NCBI RefSeq assembly: GCF_003363155.1
Contig: NZ_QRBE01000009.1
Span: 62,001-126,000 of the forward strand
Reading direction: 5' to 3'
DNA length: 64,000 nucleotides
From: Dyella monticola
Lineage (GTDB): Bacteria; Pseudomonadota; Gammaproteobacteria; Xanthomonadales; Rhodanobacteraceae
Shown one piece after another: positions 27,694-37,728 of this stretch. Position numbers and translations under genes: made by a program. The notes under the pieces were generated by a model, which searched no databases, had not been told where the DNA came from, and was given only the letters and a program-made list of their open reading frames with translations. How positions within the stretch are numbered: position 1 is the stretch's first letter; each line of letters begins with the position of its first letter.

Positions 27694-28239
27694 ATGCTCA
27701 GCCGCACCAACCAATTTATCCTCGCCGTTGCCCTGTTGGCTGCCATAGCTGGCGGGTGGCTGCAGCACGAAAGCCAGCAGGTGCGCGTGCCGCCGGGGGT
27801 TCATGTGGCGAACGTCGGCGATCTTCGCCCGGATATCGCATTGCTGGACCTGCATGGCCATCAGCGCCGGTTATCCGCTTATCGGGGCCATCGCCTGCTG
27901 ATCAATTTCTGGGCAAGCTGGTGCGAGCCATGCCTGACCGAGATGCCAGCACTCAGCACTGCCCAGCGTAAGTTCGCCGATCAGGGGGTGATCGTGCTGG
28001 GTATTGCGATGGATGAGCCCGATCACGTGCAGGCATTCCTGGCCGACCACCCGATGAATTACCCCATTTTGCTGGGCCAGCTCGCGTCGCCCAGCACCTC
28101 ATTGCGCTTCGGCGACCTGGATGAAGTGCTGCCCTACAGCGTGTTGCTGGATGAAAATGGCCGAATCCTGGCCACACATCGAGGGCCGCTGGACCCCGGA
28201 CGGCTAGACCGCTGGCTCTCCCCGGCAACCGCGCCCTGA
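27694..28239 (+). CDS. TlpA/ResA-like membrane-anchored thioredoxin
   Basis: The 181-residue protein has an uncleaved N-terminal helix (FILAVALLAAIAGGWL) followed by a periplasmic TlpA-type thioredoxin domain with FWASWCEPCLTEMPAL (CEPC active site) and a cis-Pro region at VLPYSVLLD. It should reduce disulfides in the periplasm. Position directly after dsbD suggests that it receives electrons from it. Confidence 0.9.
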   Translation: MLSRTNQFILAVALLAAIAGGWLQHESQQVRVPPGVHVANVGDLRPDIALLDLHGHQRRLSAYRGHRLLINFWASWCEPCLTEMPALSTAQRKFADQGVIVLGIAMDEPDHVQAFLADHPMNYPILLGQLASPSTSLRFGDLDEVLPYSVLLDENGRILATHRGPLDPGRLDRWLSPATAP

Positions 28240-28371
28240 CGCGGTTTGCGTGGCCGTACGATCACGTACGTTTAACATCTTCTTTCTCCGTCAAACATCG
28301 CCGAACTGCGTCGAACTGGACAATATCCCCGACACCGCGCACACTCGCGCATTCTGGCCCCCGGGGATGCC

Positions 28372-28824
28372 ATGGCAAAGCTGCTGGTCCTGCACGGACC
28401 CAACCTCAACTTGCTCGGCGTGCGCGAACCGGACATCTACGGCCGGGAGTCGCTGGCTGACATCAATAACCAGCTGGCCCAGCGCGCCCAGGCGGCAGGC
28501 CATGAACTGGCCTGGTACCAATCCAACGCCGAGCATGAGTTGATCGGTCGCATTCATCAGGCGCGCGACGAGCAGATCGCGTTCATCCTGATCAATCCTG
28601 GCGCCTTCACCCACACCAGCGTGGCCTTGCGTGATGCACTGGCCGCGGTGGACATCCCTTTTATCGAGTTGCACATGAGCAATGTGCATGCCCGCGAACC
28701 CTTCCGCCGCCATTCCTACCTGTCGGACCTCGCGGTCGGCGTGATCTGCGGCTTCGGCAGCGGCAGCTATCGGCTGGCGCTGGAAGCGGCCCTGACCAAA
28801 CTTGAACAGCAGGCAGCCAGTTAG
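28372..28824 (+). CDS. aroQ: Type II 3-dehydroquinate dehydratase
   Basis: The 150-residue enzyme starts [20 protein letters not shown]. The catalytic Tyr23 and Arg18 lie on the lid loop, and His101 is in [28 protein letters not shown] is the family signature. It makes dehydroshikimate in the shikimate pathway as a dodecamer. GGGGATGCC precedes the ATG. Proximity to accBC is conserved in many proteobacteria. Confidence 0.97.
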   Translation: MAKLLVLHGPNLNLLGVREPDIYGRESLADINNQLAQRAQAAGHELAWYQSNAEHELIGRIHQARDEQIAFILINPGAFTHTSVALRDALAAVDIPFIELHMSNVHAREPFRRHSYLSDLAVGVICGFGSGSYRLALEAALTKLEQQAAS

Positions 28825-28896
28825 CTGGCTGTCTACCGGTTTCTTTCACCTTTTGGCCGCCAAGCTGCGGCCTCCAGACCCTGAGAAGGCAAGCCC

Positions 28897-29352
28897 ATGG
28901 ATCTGCGCAAGATCAAAAAACTGATCGACCTGCTCGAGGAATCCAACCTCGCCGAACTGGAAATCAAAGAGGGCGAGGAAGTCGTCCGCCTCTCGCGCGT
29001 TCCCAAGGGGAACATCACCGTCGCCGCACCCGTCGCAATGCAGGCCCCCGCGCTGCCCCCTGCCGCCGCACCCGCTCTGCCTGCGGCCGCTCCGGCCGAA
29101 GCCAGTGGCCTGCCAGCCGGCCACGTGGTGAAGGCACCGATGGTCGGCACGTTCTATGCCTCGGCCAGCCCTGGCGCACCTGCGTTCGTGAAAGTGGGCC
29201 AGCAGGTCAAGGCCGGCGAAACGCTCGGCATCATCGAAGCGATGAAAATGTTCAACCAGATCGAGGCCGATGTCGGCGGCACCGTGCAGGCCATCCTGGT
29301 CGATAACGGCCAGCCGGTGGAATTCGACCAACCGATGTTTGTGATCGGCTGA
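28897..29352 (+). CDS. accB: Biotin carboxyl carrier protein of acetyl-CoA carboxylase
   Basis: The 151-residue protein begins [20 protein letters not shown]. An Ala/Pro-rich flexible linker (~45-70) leads to the biotinyl domain, with the biotin lysine Lys117 in EAMKM and the thumb region near [11 protein letters not shown]. It carries CO2 from AccC to the carboxyltransferase. AGAAGG precedes the start. accC follows 13 bases later. Confidence 0.98.
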   Translation: MDLRKIKKLIDLLEESNLAELEIKEGEEVVRLSRVPKGNITVAAPVAMQAPALPPAAAPALPAAAPAEASGLPAGHVVKAPMVGTFYASASPGAPAFVKVGQQVKAGETLGIIEAMKMFNQIEADVGGTVQAILVDNGQPVEFDQPMFVIG

Positions 29353-29365
29353 CGGCCTGACGACC

Positions 29366-30739
29366 ATGCAAAAGCTCGAAAAAGTCGTCATCGCCAATCG
29401 CGGCGAAATCGCGCTGCGCATCCTGCGCGCGTGTCACAGCCTGGGCATCCGAACCGTGGCGGTGCACTCCACCGCCGATCGCAATCTCAAGCACGTCGGC
29501 CTCGCCGATGAAGCCATCTGCATCGGCCCGGCACCGTCGGTCGACAGCTACCTCAACATTCCGCGCATCATCGCGGCGGCGGAAATCACCGATGCCAACG
29601 CGATCCATCCCGGCTATGGCTTTCTCGCCGAACGCGCCGACTTCGCCGAACAGGTGGAGCAATCGGGTTTCATCTTTATCGGCCCGACCGCCGATGTGAT
29701 CCGCATGATGGGCGACAAGGTCGAAGCTATCCGCGCGATGAAATCCGCCGGCGTGCCGTGCGTGCCTGGCTCGGGCGGTCCGCTCGGCGACAACGTCGAA
29801 GAGAACATGCGCATCGCGCGTGAAATCGGCTATCCGGTGATCATCAAGGCCGCCGGCGGCGGCGGCGGACGTGGCATGCGCGTGGTGCGTACCGAAGCGC
29901 ATCTGGGCAACGCCGTCACCATGACCAAGCAGGAAGCGAAGGCAGCATTCGGCAACGATCAGGTGTACATGGAGAAGTTCCTGGAAAATCCGCGTCACGT
30001 GGAAATCCAGGTGCTCGCCGACGGTCAGGGCAACGCCATTCACCTGGGTGAACGCGATTGCTCGATGCAGCGCCGTCACCAGAAAGTGGTGGAAGAAGCT
30101 CCCGCCCCCGGCATCACGCCGGAACTGCGTGCGCAGATTGGCAAGGTTTGCGTGGACGCGTGCCTGCGCATCGGCTACCGCGGCGCCGGTACGTTCGAAT
30201 TCCTGTTCGAGAACGGCCACTTCTACTTCATCGAAATGAACACGCGCATCCAGGTCGAACATCCGGTGACAGAGCTCATCACCGGGGTGGACCTGGTGCG
30301 CGAGCAGCTGATGATTGCGGCCGGCGAAAAGCTCTCGATCAACCAGGAACACATCAAGATCAACGGTCACGCGATCGAGTGCCGCATCAATGCGGAAGAT
30401 CCGGAAACCTTCATGCCCTCACCCGGCACGGTGAAGCGTTTCGAAGCACCGGGCGGCCCGGGTGTGCGCGTCGATACGCATCTGTACGACGGCTACAAGA
30501 TTCCGCCCAATTACGATTCGATGATCGGCAAACTGATCGTGCATGGTCCGGATCGTGAAACAGCCATTGCACGCATGCGTCTTGCATTGGCCGAAACGGT
30601 CATTGAAGGCGTGAAGTGCAATCTTCCACTGCAGCAGCGCATCATGAACGATGTGGGTTTCCAGCAGGGCGGACAGAACATCCACTATCTGGAGAAGCGG
30701 ATGGCGGAGCATAAGGAACATCCGCACAGCGGGCATTGA
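29366..30739 (+). CDS. accC: Biotin carboxylase of acetyl-CoA carboxylase
   Basis: The 457-residue ATP-grasp enzyme starts with [18 protein letters not shown]. The glycine-rich ATP lid ([13 protein letters not shown]), [18 protein letters not shown] and the active-site [14 protein letters not shown] are all present. It carboxylates the biotin on AccB using ATP and bicarbonate, the first step of fatty acid synthesis. It is in an operon with accB. A strong REP-like hairpin lies just after the stop. Confidence 0.98.
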   Translation: MQKLEKVVIANRGEIALRILRACHSLGIRTVAVHSTADRNLKHVGLADEAICIGPAPSVDSYLNIPRIIAAAEITDANAIHPGYGFLAERADFAEQVEQSGFIFIGPTADVIRMMGDKVEAIRAMKSAGVPCVPGSGGPLGDNVEENMRIAREIGYPVIIKAAGGGGGRGMRVVRTEAHLGNAVTMTKQEAKAAFGNDQVYMEKFLENPRHVEIQVLADGQGNAIHLGERDCSMQRRHQKVVEEAPAPGITPELRAQIGKVCVDACLRIGYRGAGTFEFLFENGHFYFIEMNTRIQVEHPVTELITGVDLVREQLMIAAGEKLSINQEHIKINGHAIECRINAEDPETFMPSPGTVKRFEAPGGPGVRVDTHLYDGYKIPPNYDSMIGKLIVHGPDRETAIARMRLALAETVIEGVKCNLPLQQRIMNDVGFQQGGQNIHYLEKRMAEHKEHPHSGH

Positions 30740-30773
30740 GTGGCTGCAGGTCGCTCAATGCCTGAGCTCGCTT

Positions 30774-30807
30774 CACCATCATTCCGGCGCAGGCCGGAAT
30801 GATGGTG
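30774..30807. repeat. REP-like hairpin, 15-bp stem
   Basis: CACCATCATTCCGGC (30774-30788) pairs perfectly with GCCGGAATGATGGTG (30793-30807) around GCAG. The core is the same TCATTCCGGC hairpin as at 47148 and 56939. It lies between accC and prmA. Confidence 0.85.
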
Positions 30808-30905
30808 AGGTGACATCGACCTGTGTCGCAAGATTCACCTTTCGCCCTACCCCTCCATCTGGCCGCGAGGGAAAATCACTCCATCGCCCGCCTCCCGGAC
30901 CACCC

Positions 30906-31805
30906 ATGCCCTGGCTCGAACTCACACTGATCGTCCGCGCCGAACAGCAACCGCGCGCGGAAGAAGCGCTGGACGATCTGGGCGCCTTGTCGATCACGCT
31001 ACGCGATGCAAATGCAGAAACCCCCGATGAACAGGCCATCTTCGAGCCCGGCGTCGGCGAATTGCCGCTGTGGCCGACCGTTACGTTGAACGCATTGTTC
31101 GACGCCGATACCGATCGCCGCGGCCTCACTGAAGCACTCGGCGAACTGCTGCCCTGGCTGGAACCGGATCAACTCACCTTCAACGACGTTGCCGATGAAG
31201 ATTGGGAACGCGCGTGGATGGATCAGTTCAAGCCCATGCCATTCGGGCACCGGCTCTGGATTTACCCGTGGAACATTCAGCCGCCCGACGACGACAGCGT
31301 GGTCGTGCAACTTGACCCCGGCCTCGCCTTCGGCAGCGGCACTCATCCCACCACCGCCCTTTGCCTGGAATGGTTAGACGGATTGGATGTAGCCGGTAAA
31401 CGCATCATCGATTATGGCTGCGGTTCGGGCATCCTGGCGATCGCGGCGCTCAAGCTCGGCGCAGCCGCTGCGGTGGGCGTGGACAACGATCCCCAGGCAC
31501 TCACGGCCTCAGCCGATAACGCCGAACGCAATCGGGTCGCCGATCGGCTTGCGCTGTTTCTTCCCGAGGATTTCGCCGGCGAGCCCGCCGATGTCTTCGT
31601 CGCAAACATTCTTGCCGGCCCACTGGGTGAGCTCGCGCCCACCTTCGCCGCGCTGGCCAAGCCGGGGGCGCCATTCGCGATCTCGGGCATCCTCAAAGGC
31701 CAGGACGAGGAACTGCTGACGCGCTATGCCCAATGGTTCGATGCGTTAGGCGTGGACGTGCGCGAGGATTGGGTGCGCATCAGCGGATATCGGCGCCATG
31801 CTTGA
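30906..31805 (+). CDS. prmA: Ribosomal protein L11 methyltransferase
   Basis: From ATG 30906 the enzyme has 299 residues, starting MPWLELTLIVRAEQQPRAEE. The N-terminal substrate domain contains DEDWERAWMDQFKPMPFG. The SAM-binding motif IIDYGCGSGILAIAALKLGA and VANILAGPL (NxxxxPL catalytic loop type) follow. It trimethylates L11. Extra in-frame codons upstream cover the REP hairpin and are rejected. Confidence 0.96.
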   Translation: MPWLELTLIVRAEQQPRAEEALDDLGALSITLRDANAETPDEQAIFEPGVGELPLWPTVTLNALFDADTDRRGLTEALGELLPWLEPDQLTFNDVADEDWERAWMDQFKPMPFGHRLWIYPWNIQPPDDDSVVVQLDPGLAFGSGTHPTTALCLEWLDGLDVAGKRIIDYGCGSGILAIAALKLGAAAAVGVDNDPQALTASADNAERNRVADRLALFLPEDFAGEPADVFVANILAGPLGELAPTFAALAKPGAPFAISGILKGQDEELLTRYAQWFDALGVDVREDWVRISGYRRHA

Positions 31806-31902
31806 GGCCACACGCATCACCTATCGTCTTAACTTTCTCTCCTTCGCTTAGCAAATGTGGTAAACGAAGAGGAAAGCGCGAAAGCACGAGCCGCCCTCAC
31901 CC

Positions 31903-32700
31903 ATGTATACGCAATGCCCCGAATGCCTATCCGTGTTTTCTGTGGATGCGCGCACGCTTGCGCAGGCGCACGGCTTCGTGATGTGCGGCCATTGCGGGGC
32001 CGGCTTCGACTCCATCGCCACCCTGGCCGACCAGCTGCCGGCTGAACCCTTCACGGAACTGCCCTCCCACGAACCCGCGGTAGAGCCGCCGCATGTGAAT
32101 GCCGTGGTCTACCGGCCGCGAAACGAAGCGGAAGCGGAAGCGGCGGAAAACGAAGCACCGGCACCGCCACAAGACATCTTTGCCGATCTCGTCGTTACGC
32201 CGCGGTTTGCACGCGACAAGCGCATGGACCGACCGCGCCGCTGGCCATGGCTCGTCGCCTGCCTGCTGTTGTTTCTCGTGCTGGCCGCTCAGCTTGCGTG
32301 GGCATTACGCGATCCGTTGATCGCCGACCCCACGACCGGCCCGATCGTGCAGGAAGCCTGCGCACTGGTGCATTGCCCATTGCCGCCTGTACGCGATGTC
32401 GGCAAGTTGCAGCTGCTGGCACGTGACGTACAGACACACCCCACCGTGCCGGGCGCATTGCTGATCAGTGCGACCGTGCGCAATGACGCTGCGTTCGTGC
32501 AGCCATGGCCGGTGGTGATCATTCGCTTGTCCGACGGCAACGGCAAAGTGATTGCCATGCGCCGTCTCAACCCGTATGAGTACCTTGACGATACCGAAGC
32601 CTTGCATCGCGGGCTTGCACCTGGCGCCGCTACGGCATTGGTGTTTGAGGTCGAAGATCCTGGCCATCAGGCCGTAGGCTTTGACATCGGATTTGAATAA
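31903..32700 (+). CDS. Zinc-ribbon and DUF3426 membrane protein
   Basis: The 265-residue protein opens with an MJ0042-type zinc ribbon: CPECLSVF then CGHCGAGFD, four cysteines. A charged linker, one membrane helix (~108-127, WLVACLLLFLVLAAQLAWAL) and a periplasmic DUF3426 domain follow (LLISATVRNDAAFVQPWPVV). Function is unknown; it consistently lies between prmA and fis or purine genes in proteobacteria. No good ribosome site is seen. Confidence 0.88.
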   Translation: MYTQCPECLSVFSVDARTLAQAHGFVMCGHCGAGFDSIATLADQLPAEPFTELPSHEPAVEPPHVNAVVYRPRNEAEAEAAENEAPAPPQDIFADLVVTPRFARDKRMDRPRRWPWLVACLLLFLVLAAQLAWALRDPLIADPTTGPIVQEACALVHCPLPPVRDVGKLQLLARDVQTHPTVPGALLISATVRNDAAFVQPWPVVIIRLSDGNGKVIAMRRLNPYEYLDDTEALHRGLAPGAATALVFEVEDPGHQAVGFDIGFE

Positions 32701-32889
32701 CCATCGCTTAGTGCCTGTTCGGCTTGGGCTTATGATTTTTCCTGTTCAAGGCTCTTAATTTTGTCGTCGGTCGCGAGTACACTCGGTCCCTCGCGCTAGA
32801 ACTATCAGCGCTGCTTATCCCGCCGCGAAAGCGGTAACTGCCAAAACAGGGCAACGGCCGATGTAGCCGTTGCGTGAGTATGTGGGGAG

Positions 32890-33177
32890 ATGTCCTTGAA
32901 CGCGGTCAGACTGCCTGTCAACGAGGCTGTTCGTGAATCCTCGTCGCAGAGCGCACTGAGTGAATGCGTAAGCCGGACCGTGCGCCGCTATCTTGCGGAC
33001 ATCGGCGATACGTCGTGCGATGAAGGTCTGTATGCATTGGTGCTTCGCGAAGTCGAAGGTCCGTTGCTGCGCGAAGTGCTCGCGTTTCATGAAGGCAATC
33101 AAAGCCGCGCGGCAGCGGTGCTGGGCATCAATCGCGCCACATTGCGCAAGAAGCTGGCCGTGCACGGCCTGCTCTGA
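32890..33177 (+). CDS. fis: Fis-family DNA-binding protein
   Basis: This small 95-residue protein ends in the Fis helix-turn-helix (GNQSRAAAVLGINRATLRKKL) preceded by a dimerising helix region (LVLREVEGPLLREVLAFHEG). Fis bends DNA and regulates rRNA and growth-phase genes. The ATG at 32890 directly abuts GGGGAG, leaving no spacing. The in-frame TTG at 32896 would have the normal six-base gap, so the true start may be six bases later. Confidence 0.92.
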   Translation: MSLNAVRLPVNEAVRESSSQSALSECVSRTVRRYLADIGDTSCDEGLYALVLREVEGPLLREVLAFHEGNQSRAAAVLGINRATLRKKLAVHGLL

Positions 33178-33291
33178 TTCACGGTCCAGGCCGGTCGTCA
33201 CCGGCCATATGCCATTTAGCCGTCCAAACACACCACGCCGGGCATGCGCATCACGCTATAATGCGAGGCTTTCACGCATCCGGAAGCCGCC

Positions 33292-34902
33292 ATGCCCGCA
33301 CCTGCCGTCACACCCATCCGCCGCGCGCTGATCAGCGTTTCGGACAAGACCGGGCTGATTGAACTGGGGCGCCGCCTGGCCGCGGCCAAGGTGGAACTGC
33401 TTTCCACCGGTGGCAGCGCCAAGGCCTTGCGCGATGCGGGCATTAGCGTGAAAGACGTCAGCGATCTCACCGGCTTTCCGGAGATCATGGACGGTCGCGT
33501 CAAGACCTTGCACCCCAAGGTCCATGGCGGCCTGCTCGGCCGACGCGGCACGGACGATGCGGTCATGACTGAACTGGGCATTGCGCCCATTGATCTATTG
33601 GTGCTGAACCTCTATCCGTTCGAAGCCACCGTCGCCAAACCCGATTGCACGCTGGAACAGGCCATCGAGAACATCGACATCGGTGGCCCGGCCATGCTGC
33701 GTTCGGCTGCCAAGAACTGGAACGATGTCGGCGTACTGACCTCACCCGATCAGTACGAGGATGCGCTTGCCGAAATCGAGCAGCACGGTGGCTTGAGTCG
33801 CGCGACACGCTTCAAGCTCTCGGTGACGGCGTTCAATCGCGTATCCAATTACGACGGTGCGATCAGCGACTACCTGTCCGGCCTGCAGCTCAACGATGCA
33901 TACGATGCCATTGCCGGCCACGACCCGTTCCCCGCGCAGGCCAATGGCCGATTCGTCAAGCTGATGGATCTGCGCTATGGCGAGAATCCGCATCAGCAGG
34001 CGGCGTTCTACCGCGATCTGCATCCGGCACCGGGCACGCTCGCCACGTTCCGTCAAGTGCAAGGCAAGGAACTATCATTCAACAACATCGCCGATTCCGA
34101 TGCCGCGTGGGAGTGCGCGCGCAGCTTCAGCAAGCCCGCTTGCGTGATCGTCAAGCACGCCAATCCGTGTGGCGTGGCGGTAAGCCTCGATGGCATCGCC
34201 CGCGCCTACGATCTGGCCTATCAGACCGATCCCACCTCGGCGTTTGGCGGCATCATCGCGTTCAATCGCGACGTCGACGGCACCACGGCACGCGCCATCG
34301 TTGAACGACAGTTCGTGGAAGTGGTGTTGGCGCCAGGCTATGCGGATGACGCGCTGAAAGCCTTCGCCAAGAAGACCAACGTACGCGTGCTGGTGATTCC
34401 GCCGCCGCCCAGCGGCGACCTCAGTCAGGCACATCCGGGCAACGACTGCCGCCGCGTGGGCTCGGGCCTGCTGATCCAGACCGCGGACCGCGGCATGATC
34501 ACCGCGCAGGACCTCAAGATCGTTACCCGCCGCGCACCGACCGAAGCGGAAATCAACGACCTGATCTTCGCCTGGAAAGTCGCCAAGTACGTAAAGAGCA
34601 ACGCCATCGTCTACGCGCGCGACCGGCAAACCATCGGCATCGGTGCCGGCCAGATGAGCCGCGTCTACAGCGCGCGCATCGCCGGCATCAAGGCGGCGGA
34701 TGAAAAGCTGGAAGTGCGCGGCTCGGTCATGGCGTCCGACGCGTTTTTCCCGTTCCGCGACGGCATCGACGCGGCCGCGGCAGCAGGCATTCGTGCAGTC
34801 ATCCAACCCGGCGGTTCGATGCGTGATGCGGAAGTCATCGCTGCGGCGGACGAGCACGACATGGCGATGGTGTTCACCGGCATGCGCCATTTCCGCCATT
34901 AA
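33292..34902 (+). CDS. purH: Bifunctional AICAR transformylase/IMP cyclohydrolase
   Basis: The 536-residue PurH has an N-terminal IMP cyclohydrolase ([42 protein letters not shown]). The C-terminal AICAR formyltransferase carries the catalytic Lys-His pair in [11 protein letters not shown] and the C-terminal [15 protein letters not shown]. It performs the last two steps of IMP synthesis. GGAAGCCGCC precedes the ATG. Confidence 0.98.
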   Translation: MPAPAVTPIRRALISVSDKTGLIELGRRLAAAKVELLSTGGSAKALRDAGISVKDVSDLTGFPEIMDGRVKTLHPKVHGGLLGRRGTDDAVMTELGIAPIDLLVLNLYPFEATVAKPDCTLEQAIENIDIGGPAMLRSAAKNWNDVGVLTSPDQYEDALAEIEQHGGLSRATRFKLSVTAFNRVSNYDGAISDYLSGLQLNDAYDAIAGHDPFPAQANGRFVKLMDLRYGENPHQQAAFYRDLHPAPGTLATFRQVQGKELSFNNIADSDAAWECARSFSKPACVIVKHANPCGVAVSLDGIARAYDLAYQTDPTSAFGGIIAFNRDVDGTTARAIVERQFVEVVLAPGYADDALKAFAKKTNVRVLVIPPPPSGDLSQAHPGNDCRRVGSGLLIQTADRGMITAQDLKIVTRRAPTEAEINDLIFAWKVAKYVKSNAIVYARDRQTIGIGAGQMSRVYSARIAGIKAADEKLEVRGSVMASDAFFPFRDGIDAAAAAGIRAVIQPGGSMRDAEVIAAADEHDMAMVFTGMRHFRH

Positions 34903-34912
34903 CGCCCCGTAC

Positions 34913-34948
34913 GGTGCTACCGCCCCTGCGAGCGGGAGTGGTAGCACC
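34913..34948. terminator. Hairpin between purH and convergent transporter
   Basis: GGTGCTACC (34913-34921) pairs with GGTAGCACC (34940-34948), with an inner CCC/GGG. It lies 10 bases after purH and 5 bases from the convergent stop. No T-run is visible, so it could be a weak bidirectional terminator or an mRNA-protecting hairpin. Confidence 0.55.
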
Positions 34949-34953
34949 GCGCA

Positions 34954-35964
34954 TCACTCAGCGGCGAGCACGTCTGTTCTGGGCGTTTCGTGCTTGCCCG
35001 TCTCCAGACGCCGCGCATAGCGCCGCGCCAGCACGGCGCACGTCATCAACTGCATCTGATGAAACAGCATGATTGGTAGCACGATCATGCCCAGCACATG
35101 CGCGGGAAACAGTACATTCGCCATCGGCACGCCGCTGGCCAGGCTCTTCTTGGAGCCGCAGAACACGATAGTAATTTCATCCTCGCGGCGAAAACCCAGC
35201 GCGCGCGAGCCATAGCGTGTGATCAAAAGCGCGGCCGCCAGCAGGATCGCATTGATCAGTAGCACACCGCCCAGCACCGACAGCGGCAGCTGTTTCCACA
35301 AACCTTGCAGCACCGCCGCGCTGAACGCCGTGTACACCACCAGCAGGATCGAGCCCTGATCCACCACACCGATCAGCGGACGATGACGCTGTACCCAACC
35401 ACCTATCCAACGTTGCGCGATCTGTCCCGCCACAAACGGCACGAACAACTGCAACACGATCTCGCCCACCGAATGCCACGACATCGCGCCCTGCCCGTTC
35501 GCCCGCACGATGAGGCCCGTCAACAGCGGCGTAATACCGATGCCGAGCAGGCTGGACGCGGACGCTGAACACACGGCCGCCGAAACATTGCCGCGCGCGA
35601 TCGATGTGAACGCAATCGATGACTGCACGGTCGAGGGTAACGCACATAGAAAGAGAATGCCCACATACAGCGTCGGCGTAACCAGCGGCATCAGCAGCGG
35701 CTTGAACAGCAGCCCCAGCACGGGAAACAACACGAAGGTGCTGGCGAGCACCACCAGGTGCAGCCGCCAATGCGTCGCACCCGCCACCACCGCTTCGCGC
35801 GACAGCTTCGCGCCGTGCAGGAAGAACAGCAGGGCAATCGCCAGGTTGGTAAGCCATTCGAACGCATGCGCCACACCGCCCCGGCACGGCAACAGGCTGG
35901 CCGTCAGGACCGTGGCGAGCAGGCAAAGCGTGAAATTGTCGGGGAGAAAGCGACGCAGGGCCAT
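34954..35964 (-). CDS. Bile acid:sodium symporter-like (SBF) transporter
   Basis: From ATG 35964 (MALRRFLPDNFTLCL) the product has 336 residues and nine to ten membrane helices. Family features are LAIALLFFLHGAKLSREA, LCALPSTVQSSIAFTSIARGN, and FCGSKKSLASGVPMANVLF near the end, typical of the YfeH/SBF-like group. The substrate is unknown. Longer in-frame starts would extend into the divergent LysR operator and coding region, so I reject them. The LysR gene 87 bases away probably controls it. Confidence 0.86.
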   Translation of the reverse strand: MALRRFLPDNFTLCLLATVLTASLLPCRGGVAHAFEWLTNLAIALLFFLHGAKLSREAVVAGATHWRLHLVVLASTFVLFPVLGLLFKPLLMPLVTPTLYVGILFLCALPSTVQSSIAFTSIARGNVSAAVCSASASSLLGIGITPLLTGLIVRANGQGAMSWHSVGEIVLQLFVPFVAGQIAQRWIGGWVQRHRPLIGVVDQGSILLVVYTAFSAAVLQGLWKQLPLSVLGGVLLINAILLAAALLITRYGSRALGFRREDEITIVFCGSKKSLASGVPMANVLFPAHVLGMIVLPIMLFHQMQLMTCAVLARRYARRLETGKHETPRTDVLAAE

Positions 35965-36011
35965 GACACGAGGGAAGGCAGCGGAGATGCGGTTATTCCA
36001 ATACAGGCCTA

Positions 36012-36051
36012 TTGATAAATCAAATAACTTTATTGTATCTATTGATACAAT
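36012..36051. promoter_or_regulatory. Two inverted-repeat operators between transporter and LysR genes
   Basis: TTGAT-AA-ATCAA (36012-36023) and ATTGTATC-TATT-GATACAAT (36032-36051) are AT-rich palindromes in a GC-rich genome. The second fits the T-N11-A form of LysR sites and ends at the base before the LysR ATG. TACAAT (36046-36051) could be a -10 box, which would give a leaderless LysR mRNA. Confidence 0.6.
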
Positions 36052-36954
36052 ATGGCAATGAATATCAGTCTCCGGCAATTGCGGGTTTTCCTGGCGGTGG
36101 CCAAACAGCGCCATTTCCGGCGCGCGGCCGAACAACTGCATTTAAGCCAGCCTGGCGTGAGCCGGCATGTGGCCGAACTGGAGGCCGAACTAGGCGTGCG
36201 ACTGTTCGATCGCAGCACGCGCGAAGTCGTGCCGACCGAAGCAGGCCGTTATCTGGAAGGAGCCATGGAGCGCGTACTGGACGAACTGGAAGGCGTCCTG
36301 GAACACATGCATTCAGAAGGCGAACGTCGACGCGGAAAAATCCACATCGCTTCCGTGCCCACGCTTTCGGCCAGCCTGATGCCCGCATGCATCGCCGATT
36401 GTGCCCGCGACTATCCCGAATTGACGATCCAGTTGCATGATCAGGCGCAAACCCTGGTGCTCGACAGCGTGCGCGGCGGTGAAGTGGATTTCGGTATCGC
36501 GATCGAGCCGCCGGAGTCAGGTGAATTCGACTGCGAAACGATCATGCGCGATCCGTTCTGTCTTGCCTGTCGTCCGGACCACCCGCTCGCGCAACACAAG
36601 ACCGTGTCGTGGAAGAAACTGCAGGGACAAGCGCTGGTGCTCCTGGATTACTCTTCCGGCAGCCGACGCCTGATCGATCAGGCGCTGCAAAAACATGGCG
36701 TGCAAGCCTGCGTTGTGCAGCAAACCGGCCATACACATACAGCGTTTCGCATGGTTGAAGCCGGACTTGGTGTAACCGTGACGCCATGGCTTTCCTCGCC
36801 GCCATCGACCTTGGCGGTGCGGCCGCTGACACCGACTGAACGACGCGCCGTCACGCTCATTCATCGCCATCAACGCTCGCTGTCGCCGCTGGCTGCGCTG
36901 GTATGGAACCGGCTGCGCGAGCTGGCCGCCAAAGGCTCGCTCACGCCGCGTTGA
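36052..36954 (+). CDS. LysR-family transcriptional regulator
   Basis: The 300-residue regulator has the N-terminal helix-turn-helix (LRQLRVFLAVAKQRHFRRAA, then EQLHLSQPGVSRHVAELEAE) and a periplasmic-binding-type effector domain with VPTLSASLMPACIAD. It is divergent from the SBF transporter, its likely target. The start may be ATG 36052 or ATG 36058; there is no ribosome site because the operator fills the upstream DNA, which suggests a leaderless mRNA. Confidence 0.88.
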   Translation: MAMNISLRQLRVFLAVAKQRHFRRAAEQLHLSQPGVSRHVAELEAELGVRLFDRSTREVVPTEAGRYLEGAMERVLDELEGVLEHMHSEGERRRGKIHIASVPTLSASLMPACIADCARDYPELTIQLHDQAQTLVLDSVRGGEVDFGIAIEPPESGEFDCETIMRDPFCLACRPDHPLAQHKTVSWKKLQGQALVLLDYSSGSRRLIDQALQKHGVQACVVQQTGHTHTAFRMVEAGLGVTVTPWLSSPPSTLAVRPLTPTERRAVTLIHRHQRSLSPLAALVWNRLRELAAKGSLTPR

Positions 36955-37002
36955 ATGCCCGCTTTTTAGGCTTTACACGCCATTGGCGCGAGGACAAGCC
37001 GC

Positions 37003-37713
37003 ATGCGGTACGAACTCTATTACTGGACCGGCATCCAAGGTCGCGGCGAATACGTGCGCTTGGCGCTCGAAGATGCAGGCGCCGATTATCTCGACGTCGC
37101 GCGCGAGCGCGGTGACGACGCGATCATGGCGTTTCTCGGCGGCGAAGAGAAAGGCGCACTGCCCTTCGCGCCGCCGTTCCTCAAAGCCGGGCGTCTGGTG
37201 ATTGCGCAAACCGCAAACATTCTCGCCTATCTCGGGCCCCGGCTCGGCCTGGTGCCCGAAGGAGAAGCAGCGGAAATCTACGCGCAGCAATTGCAATTGA
37301 CGATTGCCGATTTCGTCGTGGAAATCCACGATACGCATCATCCGATCGCGGCCAGCCAGTACTATTCGCAACAACGCACCGCCGCGCGCAAACGCACCGA
37401 AGCATTCCGCAAAGAACGCCTGCCGAAATTCCTCGACTATTTCGAGCATGTACTCGAACGCGGCAATGGGCGCCAGGCATTGGCACGCCATTCCTACGTG
37501 GATTTGTCGCTGTTCCAGCTCGTGAGCGGACTGGACTATGCGTTTCCCAGCGCCATGCGTCGCATGCAAAGGCGCATACCTCGCTTGCGCGCTTTGGCAG
37601 AACGCATTGCCGACCGGCCGAACATCGCCGCGTATCTGGCATCACCACGGCGCATTGCGTTCAATGAAGACGGTATTTTCCGCCACTATGCCGAACTCGA
37701 CCCCTCGCGCTGA
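37003..37713 (+). CDS. Glutathione S-transferase
   Basis: The 236-residue GST has an N-terminal domain starting MRYELYYWTGIQGRGEYVRL, with Tyr7 in the catalytic-tyrosine position of the sigma/alpha-like classes. QTANILAYLGPRLGL corresponds to the glutathione gamma-glutamyl site. A helical C-terminal domain (YVDLSLFQLVSGLDYAFP) follows. Substrate is unknown. GAGGAC precedes the ATG. It stands alone, 48 bases after LysR, and could be co-transcribed with it. Confidence 0.88.
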   Translation: MRYELYYWTGIQGRGEYVRLALEDAGADYLDVARERGDDAIMAFLGGEEKGALPFAPPFLKAGRLVIAQTANILAYLGPRLGLVPEGEAAEIYAQQLQLTIADFVVEIHDTHHPIAASQYYSQQRTAARKRTEAFRKERLPKFLDYFEHVLERGNGRQALARHSYVDLSLFQLVSGLDYAFPSAMRRMQRRIPRLRALAERIADRPNIAAYLASPRRIAFNEDGIFRHYAELDPSR

Positions 37714-37728
37714 CGGGACTTCATCTGT

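Noticed and set aside
30651..30905. Upstream extension of prmA
   Set aside because: It overlaps the accC end and translates the REP hairpin; the family start is MPWLEL at 30906.
34954..36141. Longer form of the SBF transporter starting at 36141
   Set aside because: It runs through the divergent operator and into the LysR coding region; the family-like start is at 35964.
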